64,000 bases of DNA from Bactrocera neohumeralis (taxonomy: Eukaryota > Arthropoda > Insecta > Diptera > Tephritidae), in the NCBI RefSeq assembly GCF_024586455.1, contig NC_065919.1:24032839-24096838 (forward strand), written 5' to 3'. Position numbers and translations under genes: made by a program. Shown piece after piece: positions 23,478 to 35,599 of this stretch. How positions within the stretch are numbered: position 1 is the first letter of the stretch; each line of letters begins with the position of its first letter. Under the pieces are notes generated by a model. It was not told the origin of the DNA. It saw nothing but the letters and a program-made list of their open reading frames with translations, and made no database searches.

Positions 23478-23563
23478 TAATGTGAAGTGAGCTTTTTGAG
23501 CTTTTTATTGGTGAAGAGTTTGTAATTGGCTTTGGCTTAATTTGTGTGGGTCGAATACAGTGC
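23478..23563 (-). repeat. DIP-gamma 5'-leader segment, duplicated upstream
   Basis: TAATGTGAAGTGAGCTTTTT through TCGAATACAGTGC on the + strand recurs at 25257-25342 in the same orientation with only a few differences. This copy lies just 5' of the chosen DIP-gamma start and overlaps the upward-extending open frame. Confidence 0.85.
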
Positions 23564-23599
23564 CTTTGTGGTTTTTTCTCTTTGAAACGTAAACTTTCG

Positions 23600-24890
23600 A
23601 TCACAGTTGTGGATAATTTTTAATTTTGTTGATAGTTATTAACTTTTAATTAAGCTTTTTATCAAACTTTTTTGCTTTAAAATTAAAAGAAAATATTTTA
23701 TAGAAATTTGTGCAAATTTTCTGCTAGTTTGTGCCGCTTTATCACTTTTATAAACGAGTTTCGTTTACAATATTTTTCTATGAGCTTTAGAAAAGCTTCC
23801 TTTGGGCTCTCTTATGCTTTTTAATTAAGCGTTCGTATTTGTGTTGTAACTATTTATTATGGGCCTTTAGTGTTTGTAGTGCTGTTTCTTCTACTCTTTC
23901 TTCCATGCGCTCCCTTTCGGCACTCCTTCAAACTTTTTTGATTTATGCTCCTTTTGTTTGACACTTTTCACAACTTATTACAGCGGCAACATTTCCGTTA
24001 TTATTCAAGTAGTTTATTGAAGTCCAGAAGAAAGCCCGCAACGCCAGCTGTAACGAATGAATAAAGCGAAGAAAGTAAGAAGTGTTAAATAAATTGAGCA
24101 AAGCTTACAACGGGACAAGTGGGTTTTTTTTATTTTTCCCTTTTTTATTTTTTTGCTTCTTGATTTTTTTTTTAATTTTTGCGTTTTTTTTTCCTCTTTT
24201 TCACATTGAAAGCTCAGCAGCATTCATTTACATGTACATATATGTGTGTGTGTGTATTGGTGAGCCAGCGCAATTCTCTTGTGTGCGGCAAGTTTTAACG
24301 GTAAGCACTTTTCAGCTGACCGCAGCCAACTTAATGAACTTAAATTAAAAAATAAAACCGTTTGCGTGTTTAAGTGTGCGTGGCGATTTGTGTTTGCATT
24401 TGTATGCATGCTTGTGTGTGTGTGAATGTTTAAAATAGTGGAAAAGTGTTAGTAGTGAAATGGTTAAAGTATGCGGAAGGTAAGCAGGTAAATTGTGTAT
24501 AAAATTTGCTGGCGCGAAGAAAATTGCAAAAGTAAAAGATATTGAAAGCAATTTGCAATTAAAAAAAAAACTAACACAAATTAAAGAAATGGTGTTATAC
24601 CAACAGGTTGGCAACCAGCGCCATGCCAAGGGTTAAAATAACCGCATTCAACTCAACGGCAACGCGAGACTTACTTGAAACCACCAACAATACGAGTACT
24701 TCATAATAACTTTTATGCATTGAGCGCTAATTTTCCCGAAGAATGTAAAAAAAACCCGAGGAAGTATCTTAACACAATTATTATCGCGAGTTGAATTTCA
24801 AACTTTCGTACTATTAATTATTACAGGGTTTTCCAAATGGAAATGAACATGTTCTACCGATTTGAATGGGCTCATGCTTTTGAAACATAC
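23600..24890. other. upstream flank of DIP-gamma, no gene seen
   Basis: AT-rich DNA with T-runs near 24125-24200 and GTGTGTGTG patches near 24245 and 24413. The promoter or 5' untranslated exon of DIP-gamma may lie here but no element can be singled out. Confidence 0.4.
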
Positions 24891-24897
24891 TCTTTTT

Positions 24898-25096
24898 GGA
24901 GGATGGAGTCATGTGTAGAAGTTCACGCAAGTGAGGAAAGTTCTCTGAGCGCCATTGGGTCATATGGCTCAAGCAGCTCACGACTGCCGGCCTTGGACCA
25001 AATACCAACCTCGAAAGAGCGAAAAGAAGAACGCCAGGCGCGCTGTTGTTAGTTCGGCTTTAACTGCGTAAGCAGTGTTCACGCCAGTAAAGAAAA
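24898..25096 (+). mobile_element. ~200-bp RTE derivative keeping both ends
   Basis: The first half (AGGATGGAGTCATGTGTAGA, about 24899, through CAAGCAGCTCACGACTGCCG) matches the 5' end of the 56.6-59.1 kb RTE copy. The second half (from about 25015, AGAACGCCAGGCGCGCTGTT) matches the common 3' end and terminates CACGCCAGTAAAGAAAATT. The whole RT region between them is absent. Confidence 0.7.
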
Positions 25097-25256
25097 TTAA
25101 ATCTTCTTTGTTATAATTCTTATTTTCATTATGGAACTTTTTTCAGAGGAGCGATTGAGAAGTCTTTTCATAAATTAAGAGCTCCAATAGAGTTAATATA
25201 CCTTGCTCTCAGCAGAGTTTATACTCGTATTGCTCTGAAAATTTTTTCTAAGCCTC

Positions 25257-25342
25257 TAATGTGAAGTGAGCTTTTTGAGCTTTTTTTGGCGAAGAGTTTG
25301 TAATTGGCTTTGGCTTAATTTGTGTGCGTCGAATACAGTGCT
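25257..25342 (-). repeat. second copy of the DIP-gamma leader segment
   Basis: A direct near-duplicate of 23478-23563. The mariner-B copy begins immediately after it, so the duplicate abuts a transposon. Confidence 0.85.
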
Positions 25343-26235
25343 GTGTTATTTCGGTTCAGTATTGCTTTGTTTCATCGTGGAAAGACTTACACCTGAATAT
25401 CGTTTTGTAAAGAATGTGTTTCGCGCGCTTCGCTTAACATAATGTTAACATAATTTGACCTCTGAGCGTACTATTCGCAACACCATCACCCATCTTGAGA
25501 CCCTGCACTCCTTACTGGATAATATTCGACCGAATGGACCACGTCCAGCACGAAGTGAAGAAACTATAGCAGCCATAGCTGAGAGTGTACACGAAGATCG
25601 TGGAGAGTTGATTCGGCGCCATTCCCAGGAACTCGGACTGACGTATGATATGACTTTGCGCATTTTACGTCGAGAGCTTAAATTGAAAGAGTACTAAATA
25701 CAGTTTGTGCAAGAACTGAAGCCGCTCGACCTTCCCAATCGACATAGCTTCGCTCTATGCCCTCTTGAAAAGTCATGATAAACGACTATTCGATGCCTGA
25801 AATTGGAACTGGAGATCACGGCGACATTTGGTTTCAACAAGACGGCGCCACTTCGCACACATCGCATCAATCAATGGATTTATTGAGAGAACACTTTGGC
25901 GAACAGATAATTTCACGTTTTGGGCCGGTTGATTGGCCACCAAGATCGTGTGATATCACACCGTTAGACTTTTTCCTGTGGGAATATGTAAAGTCTAAAG
26001 CCTTTGCGCACAACCCCGTTTTAATTCAGGCCTTGTAGCAAAGTATCATGCGTGTCATTCGCCAGTTACCAGTCGAAATGCTTGAAAGAGTCTTCGAAAA
26101 TTGGCTTCAGCGTATAGACCATCTGAGATATAGCCGCGGCCAACATTTGAAAGAAGTAGACTTCAAAGAATAAATGCCAAACAATGTTCTTTCGAATGAT
26201 AATAAATGTTCCCATTCAATTTGAAGTTTCTGTGT
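25343..26235 (+). mobile_element. mariner-like family B copy
   Basis: The open frame 25455-25697 carries the N-terminal part (SERTIRNTITHLETLHSLLD, then GELIRRHSQELGLTYDMTLR). After a stop, a second frame (25775-26038) has DIWFQQDGATSHTSHQSMDL and WPPRSCDITPLDFFLWEYVK, including the FQQD catalytic block. The middle around the first Asp is deleted. The 3' part reads QLPVEMLERVFENWLQRIDH in another frame, followed by a 3' flank shared with the 50.6 and 51.1 kb copies. It is closely related to those two copies. Confidence 0.85.
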
Positions 26236-26404
26236 TTCTTTTTTGTATTTTTAATTAGACTTCGGAACAACGGTAGTAAAACGTGCAAATATATTACCAA
26301 AATAATGATCGTTTCGAGCAAAGCATCGCACCCATTATCGGCAAGTAGAGTCGGTTATTCGAGCACTAAGTTTACTCTAGTGGAAAATACGCATCCTTAG
26401 AGAC

Positions 26405-26790
26405 GTCGCATAATGCACACCGAAGACGCTAATGCTGTTGTGGAGCAGAGTATCGTAGAAGACGAGATTGAGTTCATCCGCCAACGCGCGCAACAATTTG
26501 AACTGTGTCCATCCATTCAAGGGAAGATTTTGTGGAAGGCTCTTGGCTCACTTTTGGTGAGCGCATTATCTCGCTTTGTGGGCGTGTTGCGTGGCCTCCA
26601 AGGTCATGCGATTTAACACCGCTGGACTATTTTTTGTGAAGTTATGTGAGGTCGCTTGTCTACGCAGATAAGCCCGAGACGACTGACGTTTTGGAAGAGA
26701 TTATTCGGCGCTTTATTGTTGTTCGAAAACTGGGTCTCTCGGCTTGAATATATCATTTTTCCTCAAAATCATTTTTGAAAGATAATGGCA
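26405..26790 (+). mobile_element. mariner-like relic, N- and C-terminal parts fused
   Basis: It reads EDANAVVEQSIVEDEIEFIR and RQRAQQFELCPS, an N-terminal block of the same broad mariner group. It then passes directly to a region corresponding to FGERIISRF / WPPRSCDLTPLDYFL in shifted frames and YADKPETTDVLEE-like sequence. The catalytic centre is deleted. Confidence 0.65.
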
Positions 26791-26794
26791 AACC

Positions 26795-28430
26795 CTTAGT
26801 TTAAAATAAAACCACAATTCTTGGCTTTAAAATTAAATTGAATGCTTTTTTATTCTTCTTGAAAACGTCAAGTCTTAAAAAACACCCTTGTTTTGGAAAA
26901 TTCTCTTCTCTGTTAATTTCTGGATATTTCTCCGTTTTTTCGGGGTATGTTGTTACCTTTTCTGTAAGAGAGGTAGTCGAATTTCTTTATCATTCGTTAA
27001 AAACTGTTACTACAGAGTGAGTTAGGAAGAGAGAGCGCAAAATATAGAGACTCTCAATGAGAGAAAACTGAGGGGGAGAGATTTGGACTTCTACGGCTAG
27101 TATCAAAGAGTTTTGGATTCATCAGTGACTTGAAATTGTCGTGTCTTCAAGAAAATATCTTCTACATAGTTTATGCTCAAGCATCATGATAAAGTAGTAA
27201 TCTGAACTCTTTTCAACGTCATTTTGTTGTAGATAAAATCAAATAAAAAGTAATTTTCTTCTGTTTGCGCTTTTATTACAAGTGAAATATATGTTTTTCT
27301 TGCTACTTTCAGCTTTCATTTCAAATTTCAAATACCGTTAAATAGCGTAAAAATGATGAAAGGAGCACATAGCCGGTTAAAAGCGAACAAGTGGCCTAAT
27401 GGCAGCAACAATTACCAACTGCAAACACACAAATACACACACAACTAGATTGATGCAGCAGAAAAGTGTAGAATAGAGAGAAAAGGCAATTTTGGAGCAA
27501 ATCAAGCACCCAGATTTGCAACGATAGCCAGTGGCCTAGCCAGGTCAGCCGAGGATACGGCAGCGGCCTTAGCGGCTGCGGCTAACGGAGCAATGCGCTG
27601 AATTTTTCATGCAACTTCAAGTAAAAGTGCAAATATTAAAAAAGTTTCGGCCAAGCGACCGACCAGCACCGCACAGTCAAATTACTCCCTTGTGTTTTGG
27701 CTTTTAGAGCAAAACGACGCTTGTACGCATGGAAGAAGCCGTGCTGAATGCGCGCATAAGACAAACTGTGCGAAAAAAGTGCAATTCAGCTGGGGCAAGG
27801 CGAGGCAATTGCGAATAGATTCAACAAAACTCCAAAACCAGCGCATTTGTCGACATACAAAGCCAGCGAGGATGTTAGCGGAAGCGTGGGTGTCCACCAC
27901 CGTACACCTGCGGGTGTGTGAGGGCATTGAAGGCATTCAAAAAATCAGCGCCAGCTTCCCCACATGTAACTACTTTATTTTCGGAGCACAACGCACAACT
28001 CAAACAAAAAAAAAAAGAAAAACCCTGGAAAATCTGAAGAATAAATGGAAAAACTACTACTACTACACGCATATACTATACATATTTACATTTGCATGAA
28101 ACTGCCAAAACTACCGTTTAGTAAAGTCAAAAGAAGTTTTTCATAAACGAAAATTGCATAGAAATTAAAAAGCCAGATACACAAATCCTTTTTTGTTGAG
28201 CGTCAAGCATAAAAAGAAACATACTTGCATTATGAAAGCACAAACATGCATTCACACACACAAAAATATAATTCTATGCGGGAGTGTGTGTGTATGTACC
28301 ATATAAGATTACTGCTGGAGAAAACACTCACGTTTGTGGTAAACAAATGAAATTCGAAAAGAAAGTGAAGAAATAAAGGTAAAGGGGCTAAGAAATAATA
28401 ACAACCAAAAGCAAGCTGTTATTCCGGAAG
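26795..28430. other. no gene supported; CAA/GC-richer patch at 27.5-28.0 kb
   Basis: The 135-codon frame at 27692-28099 is low-complexity and has no recognisable domain. The composition is more GC-rich than its surroundings, as in 5' untranslated exons or promoters of fly genes. A distal DIP-gamma leader exon is possible but unproven. Confidence 0.35.
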
Positions 28431-28539
28431 CTTTATACCCTGCACGAATAATAACTTACTTATAAAAAAAAAACAACATATGCATGTACTGGTTCTATTA
28501 TAATTTAATGTTTTGCACAATTTGGTAACTCAAATTATT

Positions 28540-29340
28540 CAATTAAAGTAGTTATAATACAAAATATCGTTTTTGAACTACGAACTTGTATGAAAGCTAT
28601 ATGCTATAGTAGCTCGATTTTGATAATTTTCAGCGTACTGCTTTAACCTATGATAAGTAAACATTTTACGAAATTTGGTGCGCTTAGCTGCTTTATTTAA
28701 GTAGTTATAATACAAAATATCGTTTTTGAACTACGAACTTGTATGAAAGCTATATGCTATAGTAGCTCGATTTCGATAATTTTCAGCGTAATGCTTGAAC
28801 TTATAATAAGTATACATCTCACGAAATTTGGTGCGCTCAGCTGCTTTATTTAAGTAGTTATAATACAAAATAACGTTTTTGAACTATGAACTTGTATGAA
28901 AGCTATATGCTATAGTAGCCCGATTTCGATAATTTTCAGCGTAATGCTTGAACTTATGATAAGTAAACATTTTACGAAATTTGGTGCGCTTAGCCTTTTT
29001 GATGATAAGTAAATAGTAGCATTTTAATTTTCAAAATTATGATAAGGTGCGCTTAGCTGCTTTATTTAAGTAGTTATAATACAAAATATCGTTTTTGAAC
29101 GATAAAGTTGTATGAAAGCTATATGCTATAGTAGCTCGATTTCGATAATTTTCCGCGTACTGCTTAAACTTACGGTAGGTAAACATTTCACGAAATTTGA
29201 TGTGCTTAAGTGTGTTATTTTCATAGTTATAATGCAAAATTGCGGTTTTGAAATATCGTTTATATGGGAGTTATGTGTTATATACATCCGATTTTAATAA
29301 TTTTCGCTGTGGAGGCTTTTCTTGTCATAAAAAAATATTT
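28540..29340. repeat. ~153-bp tandem array, about 5 units (DINE-like monomer)
   Basis: GTAGTTATAATACAAAATA recurs at about 28548, 28701, 28854 and 29070, with a diverged copy near 29223. The spacings are 153, 153, 216 (extra sequence in one unit) and 153. Each unit contains TGTATGAAAGCTATATGCTA followed by TAGTAGCTCGATTTCGATAA and ACGAAATTTGGTGCGCTTAG. The CTATATGCTATAGT core is shared with the 41.1 kb repeat, which also has a ~152-bp period. Confidence 0.88.
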
Positions 29341-29344
29341 TACT

Positions 29345-31740
29345 GAATTTAGTGTATTTAGCAGCATAACTAAACAAATTATTACAAAAAGCTCCGTTTT
29401 CGAACAATATACTATATCATAGGGAAGCTATAAATAAAAATCGCCCGAATTCGATTTTTTAAAGTTTACAGTATTTACAGAGGTTGAGTAGTTACTTACG
29501 TACATATAGTTAATTGTTTTGAGAAAAGTATCGTATTCGAAAACTAAATTATATGAGCAATATACACCTAGAATGGTTTTGAAAATTTTTAAGAGAAGTA
29601 AAAACATTTTAAGATTATTTTAAAAAATGTTTTTCATGTAGTGTGCTTGTACTTAAATGGTATAAAGGAATAAAATTTGAAAAAGAAACTAAGTGCTAAG
29701 AAACAGATATTTCCAAAGCACAAAAAGAGAAACAAATAGGAATGAGAGATCAAAACAAAAAAGAGCAATCGAAAAAAATGTAAAGAAAACAGGAAGAAAA
29801 AGTCAAAGGACATTAAAAACGCAAAGCAAGCAAGCACGGATGCCTGAAAAAAGGACAATAGCCAAGGAGGCAAGGACTGTGCCGGTGTCACGGTAACTCT
29901 GCCAAAGAATTTATGCGTAAAGTTATATTAACGCCTCACAGCTGTGCCTCGGAGTTGGCTGCCTAGAAGGCTGAAGATAGCTGTGCGATTAAATAAAACA
30001 AAAAAAAAGAAGGAGAGAAGAGGCAACAAAAGAAAAGGCAGCCAAAGGCAACAAAGCGCCAAGAAACCTGACATCAACGCCATTGTAAAGGCCATCAACG
30101 GCAAGCAGGAAGGCAGAAAGACATGTGTGTTTGGAGACGTGCACCACATGCGCCCATTAACCCATAAACACACACACACACACAAGTTAACGCTTAGGTG
30201 AATACTTTGTCTCTTTATATGCTTGTTGTTGTGCGTAAGAGACCACAGAATCCTTAAAGTGAATGTTTATGCAAACGAGAGAGTGTGTGTGAGGGGCTAT
30301 GCACCAAGCAATTGTGGCCAACCGCCGCAGGCATATATACATACACTATATATTGGATAACATAAGCAGGTGTAAAAATAGCAAAGAAGCCAAGTAAATA
30401 TGGACTCAGTCGTTTGAGTAGAGTTAATCATTCAGCACTTCAACGAGAGCAACAAGAGCAGATCGTTTCACTACTGGAAGTTTGACGTGAGTCCGCGGAG
30501 CGCGGCTCAACTATGAAGCCGGGCCTAGTCATAGTATGCTTTTGACACGAGGTGAATCGTAAATAGTTGACTCAGTAAGCTTTGTACTAGTTGTCTAGAT
30601 CGTATTGGATGCTAGATGTAAAAGGTTTCTATAAGAATACGAGATAGAATCATCTTCTTCCTTCTTGGCTGTACCGCCATTGTAAATAGGGAGAATATCC
30701 GACTTTACAGCAAGTATACAGATAAATCTACCATAGAAACATTACTCGGCCGTTCCCATTCTGATCTTAAGACCTTCTTAGCGTGCTCACAGTTCGTTAA
30801 CTGAAACTTTCTTCTTGATTAGACAATAATTCGCCAAAATTTACTTAATGCTATTTGGTTTGCGCGGAGTTTAAGATTTGGCATTGACATGTCATTGTCA
30901 CTGAAAAGACCTTTCGCAGCTGCCATCTGCATTACGAGAGCCATCTGCGGCAAGCAAGTCAGCAAAAAATCGTAACCACCAACTCTTAACTCTAATAATT
31001 GCCGCTTACCTAGACGTCGGAATTGCCAAGCTAGCAACTCCTTTCAGGGAGAAAGACGGTGGGATACATTATTTTTTCGGTTGACGCTGATGGCGATGCC
31101 AAGTGAACGAAATGAAACGAAAAGCTATTTTCTCCACTTTTTAATGGCATGACACGTTGCCACGCTGGTGAAAAAGTCGACAGCAGCGAAGGGCAGCACT
31201 GACACAGAGACCGCGACAGAGCCGGAGACGATGGTGGCAAAGTTGCAGGATGTGTGCACACATGTGTACACATGTAAGCTGAGCAGAGCAATGTGTGGAA
31301 TGATAAGGACTACATATATGCATACCCAAGAATAGATTTGATCGCGCGCGCCAAGACTTCAAGGGAGGCCGTTCCCGAGTTAGATGCCTGAAAACGGTAC
31401 CGAATGTCGGGTAGCGAAGCGCTTTCGTTCACTTGTGTAGATGACAACAGATGCCAGACAGCAGCAGCACGCCGCTAACGCATTGACAGCCAACACAAGC
31501 GTCAACAACAAGCATATCAGCAACAACAGTAGGAGTAAGAGTAATAACAACAAGAATGACAGGCAACAAGGTTGGAGTTCAGACACTGTGACAGCAGCCA
31601 AAGCAAAGGACAAAGCAATTTAGCTTAGCTGCGGCTGAAAATCCCCGACACTTGCATGTCCTGGCGGGCAGGATAAAACTATCAGCGAGGTGTTGTACAA
31701 GAAGCTAGAGAAGGAAGGGAGTTAAAAGTGAGGATAGCTT
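29345..31740. other. non-coding stretch, no gene supported
   Basis: Lys/Arg-rich frames near 29693-30201 come from A-rich DNA. A CACACACACACA run lies at about 30169-30184, and poly-Asn/Gln-type codon runs (CAACAA, AACAAC) lie near 31440-31620. No RNA gene or transposon was recognised. Confidence 0.45.
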
Positions 31741-31745
31741 TCTGG

Positions 31746-31825
31746 AGGTAAGGTTTGGTTGGAGACCAAGCGAGGTAAGGCTTGATTGGAGAACAAGCGA
31801 GGTAAGGTTTGGAGACCGTGCGGCA
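31746..31825. repeat. 27-bp minisatellite, just under 3 units
   Basis: AGGTAAGG begins units at 31746, 31773 and 31800, with GGAGACCAAGCG or GGAGAACAAGCG at the end of the first two. The period is exactly 27 bp. Confidence 0.8.
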
Positions 31826-31829
31826 GACA

Positions 31830-32815
31830 GGCGGCAGGTTGATAGGCTGACAGTCGAGAATGCAGCCACGCCGGTGGTTGCACATAACTTGTCGGCTCCC
31901 ATGGTTGCCTGGTTGCCAAGCTGCGAGCTGCCGCCATTATCGCTGGTTACGGCCGCTGCATCATCCACAAACAGACGTGGTGTCTACTGCTCATTTGCTT
32001 TCATCGCAGTCTTTGGATTGGCAGTCCAGCGCATCGCTTTGAGTAAATACTATAAGCTGTGCGGTGGAAGACAACGCCTTTACCATTAGCACGTCCGTAT
32101 GTTAGTCGAATGTATGTGTGTGTGAGTTGAAAATGCAAAAATACAAAACAGTTAAAGTACAAAGTCGTGGAAAACAAAGGAAAGGACATCCAAATGAGCA
32201 AGAGGAAGATACACAAGTACAAGCACAGAACACGTGCGTATGCAAAATACAGGGCTAGTTGGATTGGAAAGCGACTATTTTAGAGTTTCGCGTGGCACAT
32301 TTTGTGGTATGAGTGGAAAAGAGGGCTTCCGAGTGCCTCAAACATCGATCTCCTTCAGCTGTAAGAATGTTTTGTTTGATTCACAGAGAACAAAGAGACT
32401 AATTGACATAGAGATTGTAGATAGAGAGTATAGGGTACCTTTGGAGAGGCCGTTTTATCGAACTATTTGTTTCAACTATATCTGGCTACATACATACTAA
32501 AACTAACTTGATCCGAGCCAATATTACTTCATGTGGAAATCAAGATTTTAAACACCAATCAGTTTGCAATGGGGTAAAGTTGGTAAAATTAGCCGCCCAT
32601 TTTCTATGGAAAGCACTCAATCAACATAATATTTAGTGTTCTGTTTGAGATTGAGGAAAGTTTCATTGACCGTAATCGTGATTACTGTTCAATGTCGTAA
32701 TCAGGTAAACTCTGTTTATGGACGAGCTTGTTAGAAAGATTTCCTAAAGGCAATGGTTTTCGCACTTACTGGCTTTATTTCACGACGGATATACTTTAAA
32801 GTGTAGAGAAATGCT
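31830..32815. other. no gene supported
   Basis: There are short frames only (for example 32234-32500, 88 codons) without a recognised family. It precedes an RTE fragment. Confidence 0.4.
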
Positions 32816-32819
32816 GCCA

Positions 32820-33849
32820 ATCTCCCAAAGGTTACCTCGGTTACGGCTGCGTAAACTGACATTGAGCAATACCAAAAGCTCCGTCAGGATCGTGAAGGAC
32901 CTCTCCAAGCCCTTCGATACCAAACGAGTTTTCAAACAAGGCGACTGCCTACCGCGCGACTTCTTCAATCTATTGCTGGAGAAAATAATACGAGCTGCAG
33001 AGCTAAGTAGACAACGTAAAATCTTCTATAAGAGAGTACAGCTGGTGGTGTACGTTGATGGCATTAATATCATTGACAAAAAAACCGCGCAGTTAGTTCT
33101 GCTTTCTAAACATTGGATAAGAAAGCGAAGCGTATGGGTCTGGTTGTGAATGAGGACAATACGAAATATCTCCTGTTATCAACCAAACAGTGTTTTCATT
33201 TGCAACTTGGATCGCATGTCACTTTTGACAGTTTCATTAATTTTAGAAACAGCATTAACACCAACAACAACGTCACCCTTGAACTTAAACGTGGAATAAT
33301 GCTTGCCAACAGGTGCTATTTCGGACTGAGAAGGCAATGGAGAAGTAAAGTCCTCTCTCGACGAACGAAAACCAAACTCTATAAGACAGCCCTTATTTCC
33401 CTCCTGATATATAATATGATGCAGAGGCATGGACGATGACGACATCTGATGAGTCGACGTTACAAGTTTTCGAGAGAAAGGTTTTGCGGAAGATTTATGG
33501 TCGTTGCGTATTGGCACCGTCGAATATTGCATTCGATGAAACGATGAGCTGTATTAGTTATAGGACGACATTGACATAGTTCAGCGAATTAAAAGACAGC
33601 GGCTGCGCGGGCTGGGTCATGTCGTCCGAATGGATAAAAGCGCTCCAGCTCTGAAAGTATTCGACGCAGTACCCACCGGGGGAAGCAGAGGAAGAAGAAG
33701 AACTGAACTCTGTTTGAAAGAGCAGGTGTAAAAGTATCTGGCTACACTTGGAATTTCCAATTGGCGCCCCAGAAGAAGCGACTGGCGCGCTGTTGTTAAC
33801 TCTGCTATAACCGCGTAAGCGGTGTCTACGTCAATACAGAAGAAGAAAA
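32820..33849 (+). mobile_element. RTE-type LINE copy, 5'-truncated
   Basis: RT palm and downstream blocks are visible. They are SNTKSSVRIVKDLSKPFDTK, GDCLPRDFFNLLLEKIIRAA, and the catalytic box reading YVDGINII where other copies have YADDIDII (about 33050). Then come NEDNTKYLLLS and NTNNNVTLELKRGIMLANRC, and after further frame breaks the 3' end. It terminates TCTACGTCAATACAGAAGAAG. The loss of both catalytic Asp residues means it is inactive. Confidence 0.85.
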
Positions 33850-33854
33850 GAACT

Positions 33855-35125
33855 ACTGCGACTAGTGTTTGCAACTCGATTTTATGGTAGTCGATCGGTT
33901 GCAGCGCAATCTCTGTAGCACTGGTCTCGTACTCGAACTCTGCACTTCAATGAAATGGGTCTTTTTCATTCAACACTTATTGGAAGAGCTTGATTCGTGC
34001 GGCTGGGCCGATATTGCCTTGGAAGTTCGACACGTCCGGCTTTTTGGAGTCTGAGAGTCACATATTCTGTACCCACGAGCTAGCTTGAAAAATATTTAAC
34101 GATCAACAGTGAATATTTTTCGGTGCTTTCTTGAAAATTTTAAAATGCATTAAAAGCGACGAGCGACTCGGGAATGAGTTAAACCTTTTTATTGATGACT
34201 CCAATCAAAATCTTGCAACCGGCAGAGCCGAAACTGTTCTTGTCGCAAGAAGTTGGTCATTATAGCATCTATCCAATATATTGAGGTGAAACATTAAAAA
34301 AATCACTATCTTACCAAACAGCTCTCGTAGAATCGTACCCATTGGCACACCAACAATCATTCAACACCGTCGACTGCTTGCTTTGCAAACTATACCGCGC
34401 ACACAAAACAATGTGTGCAATTTGCAGTGAAGAACAGAATTTATTGTAGAAAAACTAAAATATTGGCACACAGAACGTGTGAAGAGGAATCGGCACAAAG
34501 AAGCACAAAAAAGGGGGCGAAAAATCAACGCTGAGCGCTAGAGTACACAGTGTATAGAATAACAAGTGTAGTGATACAACGAGAGTTGCGGAGGGGCTGA
34601 GAGGGTGGTTGAGAGAGCGCTCGAGATTGTGGGCGCCATGCAGGCTGCTTCAACCTAACCTCAATTGTATACAGTGACGTAAAACGAGATATAAAAGTTG
34701 GTACACTCGTGTAAATGCTTGTGGCCCACTTCGGTGGTGTGTCTGCCCTTAAGTGCATATTAGTTTTAAGGAGATTTGAGTATATTTACTTTTCGCAAGA
34801 GCAAATTATTTAAGCTCTTTGTTTTGTTTAAGTACAAAAGGGAAATAAAATGAAGAACTCTCAGCATAAAATTTTGGTGTAATTGATAGTTCTTGTCATA
34901 ATTCATTAGCCATCACTCGGTTGTGAAATATCTGCACTGCAAGGAATTCCAATGACTTTGTGGGGTGGAGTTTCGTACGAAATTGTGACTAAGAGAACTT
35001 TAATGCAACTTATTTGATTGAAATCGTTTAAACCTTGCGACGGATAGGATTCTTCGAACAAAAATGATCTTGGTTCGTCGCTGAGTTGATCTTGGTTCAT
35101 AACTCTATCATTAGTCTAATTTATA
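33855..35125. other. no gene supported
   Basis: Short, unrelated frames only. I recognise neither coding nor mobile-element features. Confidence 0.4.
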
Positions 35126-35129
35126 TTAA

Positions 35130-35560
35130 TTTTTTTTATACTCTTGCAATATGTTGCTACAGACTATAATTGTTTTGTTCTCCTAAAGGTTGTACGTATC
35201 GCAAGATATCTCGATGAAACTTGGTATACATCTTCTTTGGCAAAAAAATTAGGAGGAGTTCGTAGATGGACGTAATCGGACCACTGCCACGCCTACAAAA
35301 CGCCATTAATCGAAAACGTACAAAGCGCCAAAACTAATTTCGCAGAGAGGATCGCAGTGGGAAGGGGCAAAATTTTTTGAAAAAGTGTGGACGTGGCCAC
35401 CCTCTAATAAGTTGGATGCATACATATATCTCTTAAGCCACTTAAGCTACAATAACCAAATTCATCTAGCACAAATATTAAAGAGCTCCTATCGACAGTA
35501 TGAAACTGAATGAAATAGGCTGATAATCACGTCCACTTCCCATATAATGGTGAGGCTAGG
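35130..35560 (+). repeat. interspersed fly-type repeat
   Basis: It starts TATACTCTTGCAATATGTTG and contains ATCTCGATGAAACTTGGTAT, GTAATCGGACCACTGCCACG, ATTAATCGAAAACGTACAAA and ACGTCCACTTCCCATATAAT. From memory these phrases recur across fly genomes as a dispersed non-coding repeat. It has no coding capacity. A GGTTAGGTTAG run follows at about 35555. Confidence 0.5.
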
Positions 35561-35599
35561 TTAGGTTAGTCTGATAGGCATATGAGCTACGTATAGACC

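Noticed and set aside
23349..23604. Longer N-terminus for DIP-gamma starting at 23604
   Set aside because: The extra 58 residues are Lys/Ser/His/Gln-rich and would precede the signal peptide. The internal Met gives a canonical secreted start. Not excluded, only less likely.
27692..28099. 135-codon + strand frame
   Set aside because: No recognisable domain, and an overlapping minus-strand frame of similar quality. No splice or expression evidence.
30169..30184. CA dinucleotide run considered as Z-DNA or regulatory site
   Set aside because: A short microsatellite of a kind found many times in this window; nothing marks it out.
31441..31623. Asn/Gln-rich 60-codon frame
   Set aside because: It is produced by CAA/AAC repeats. 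It is too short and has no supporting features.
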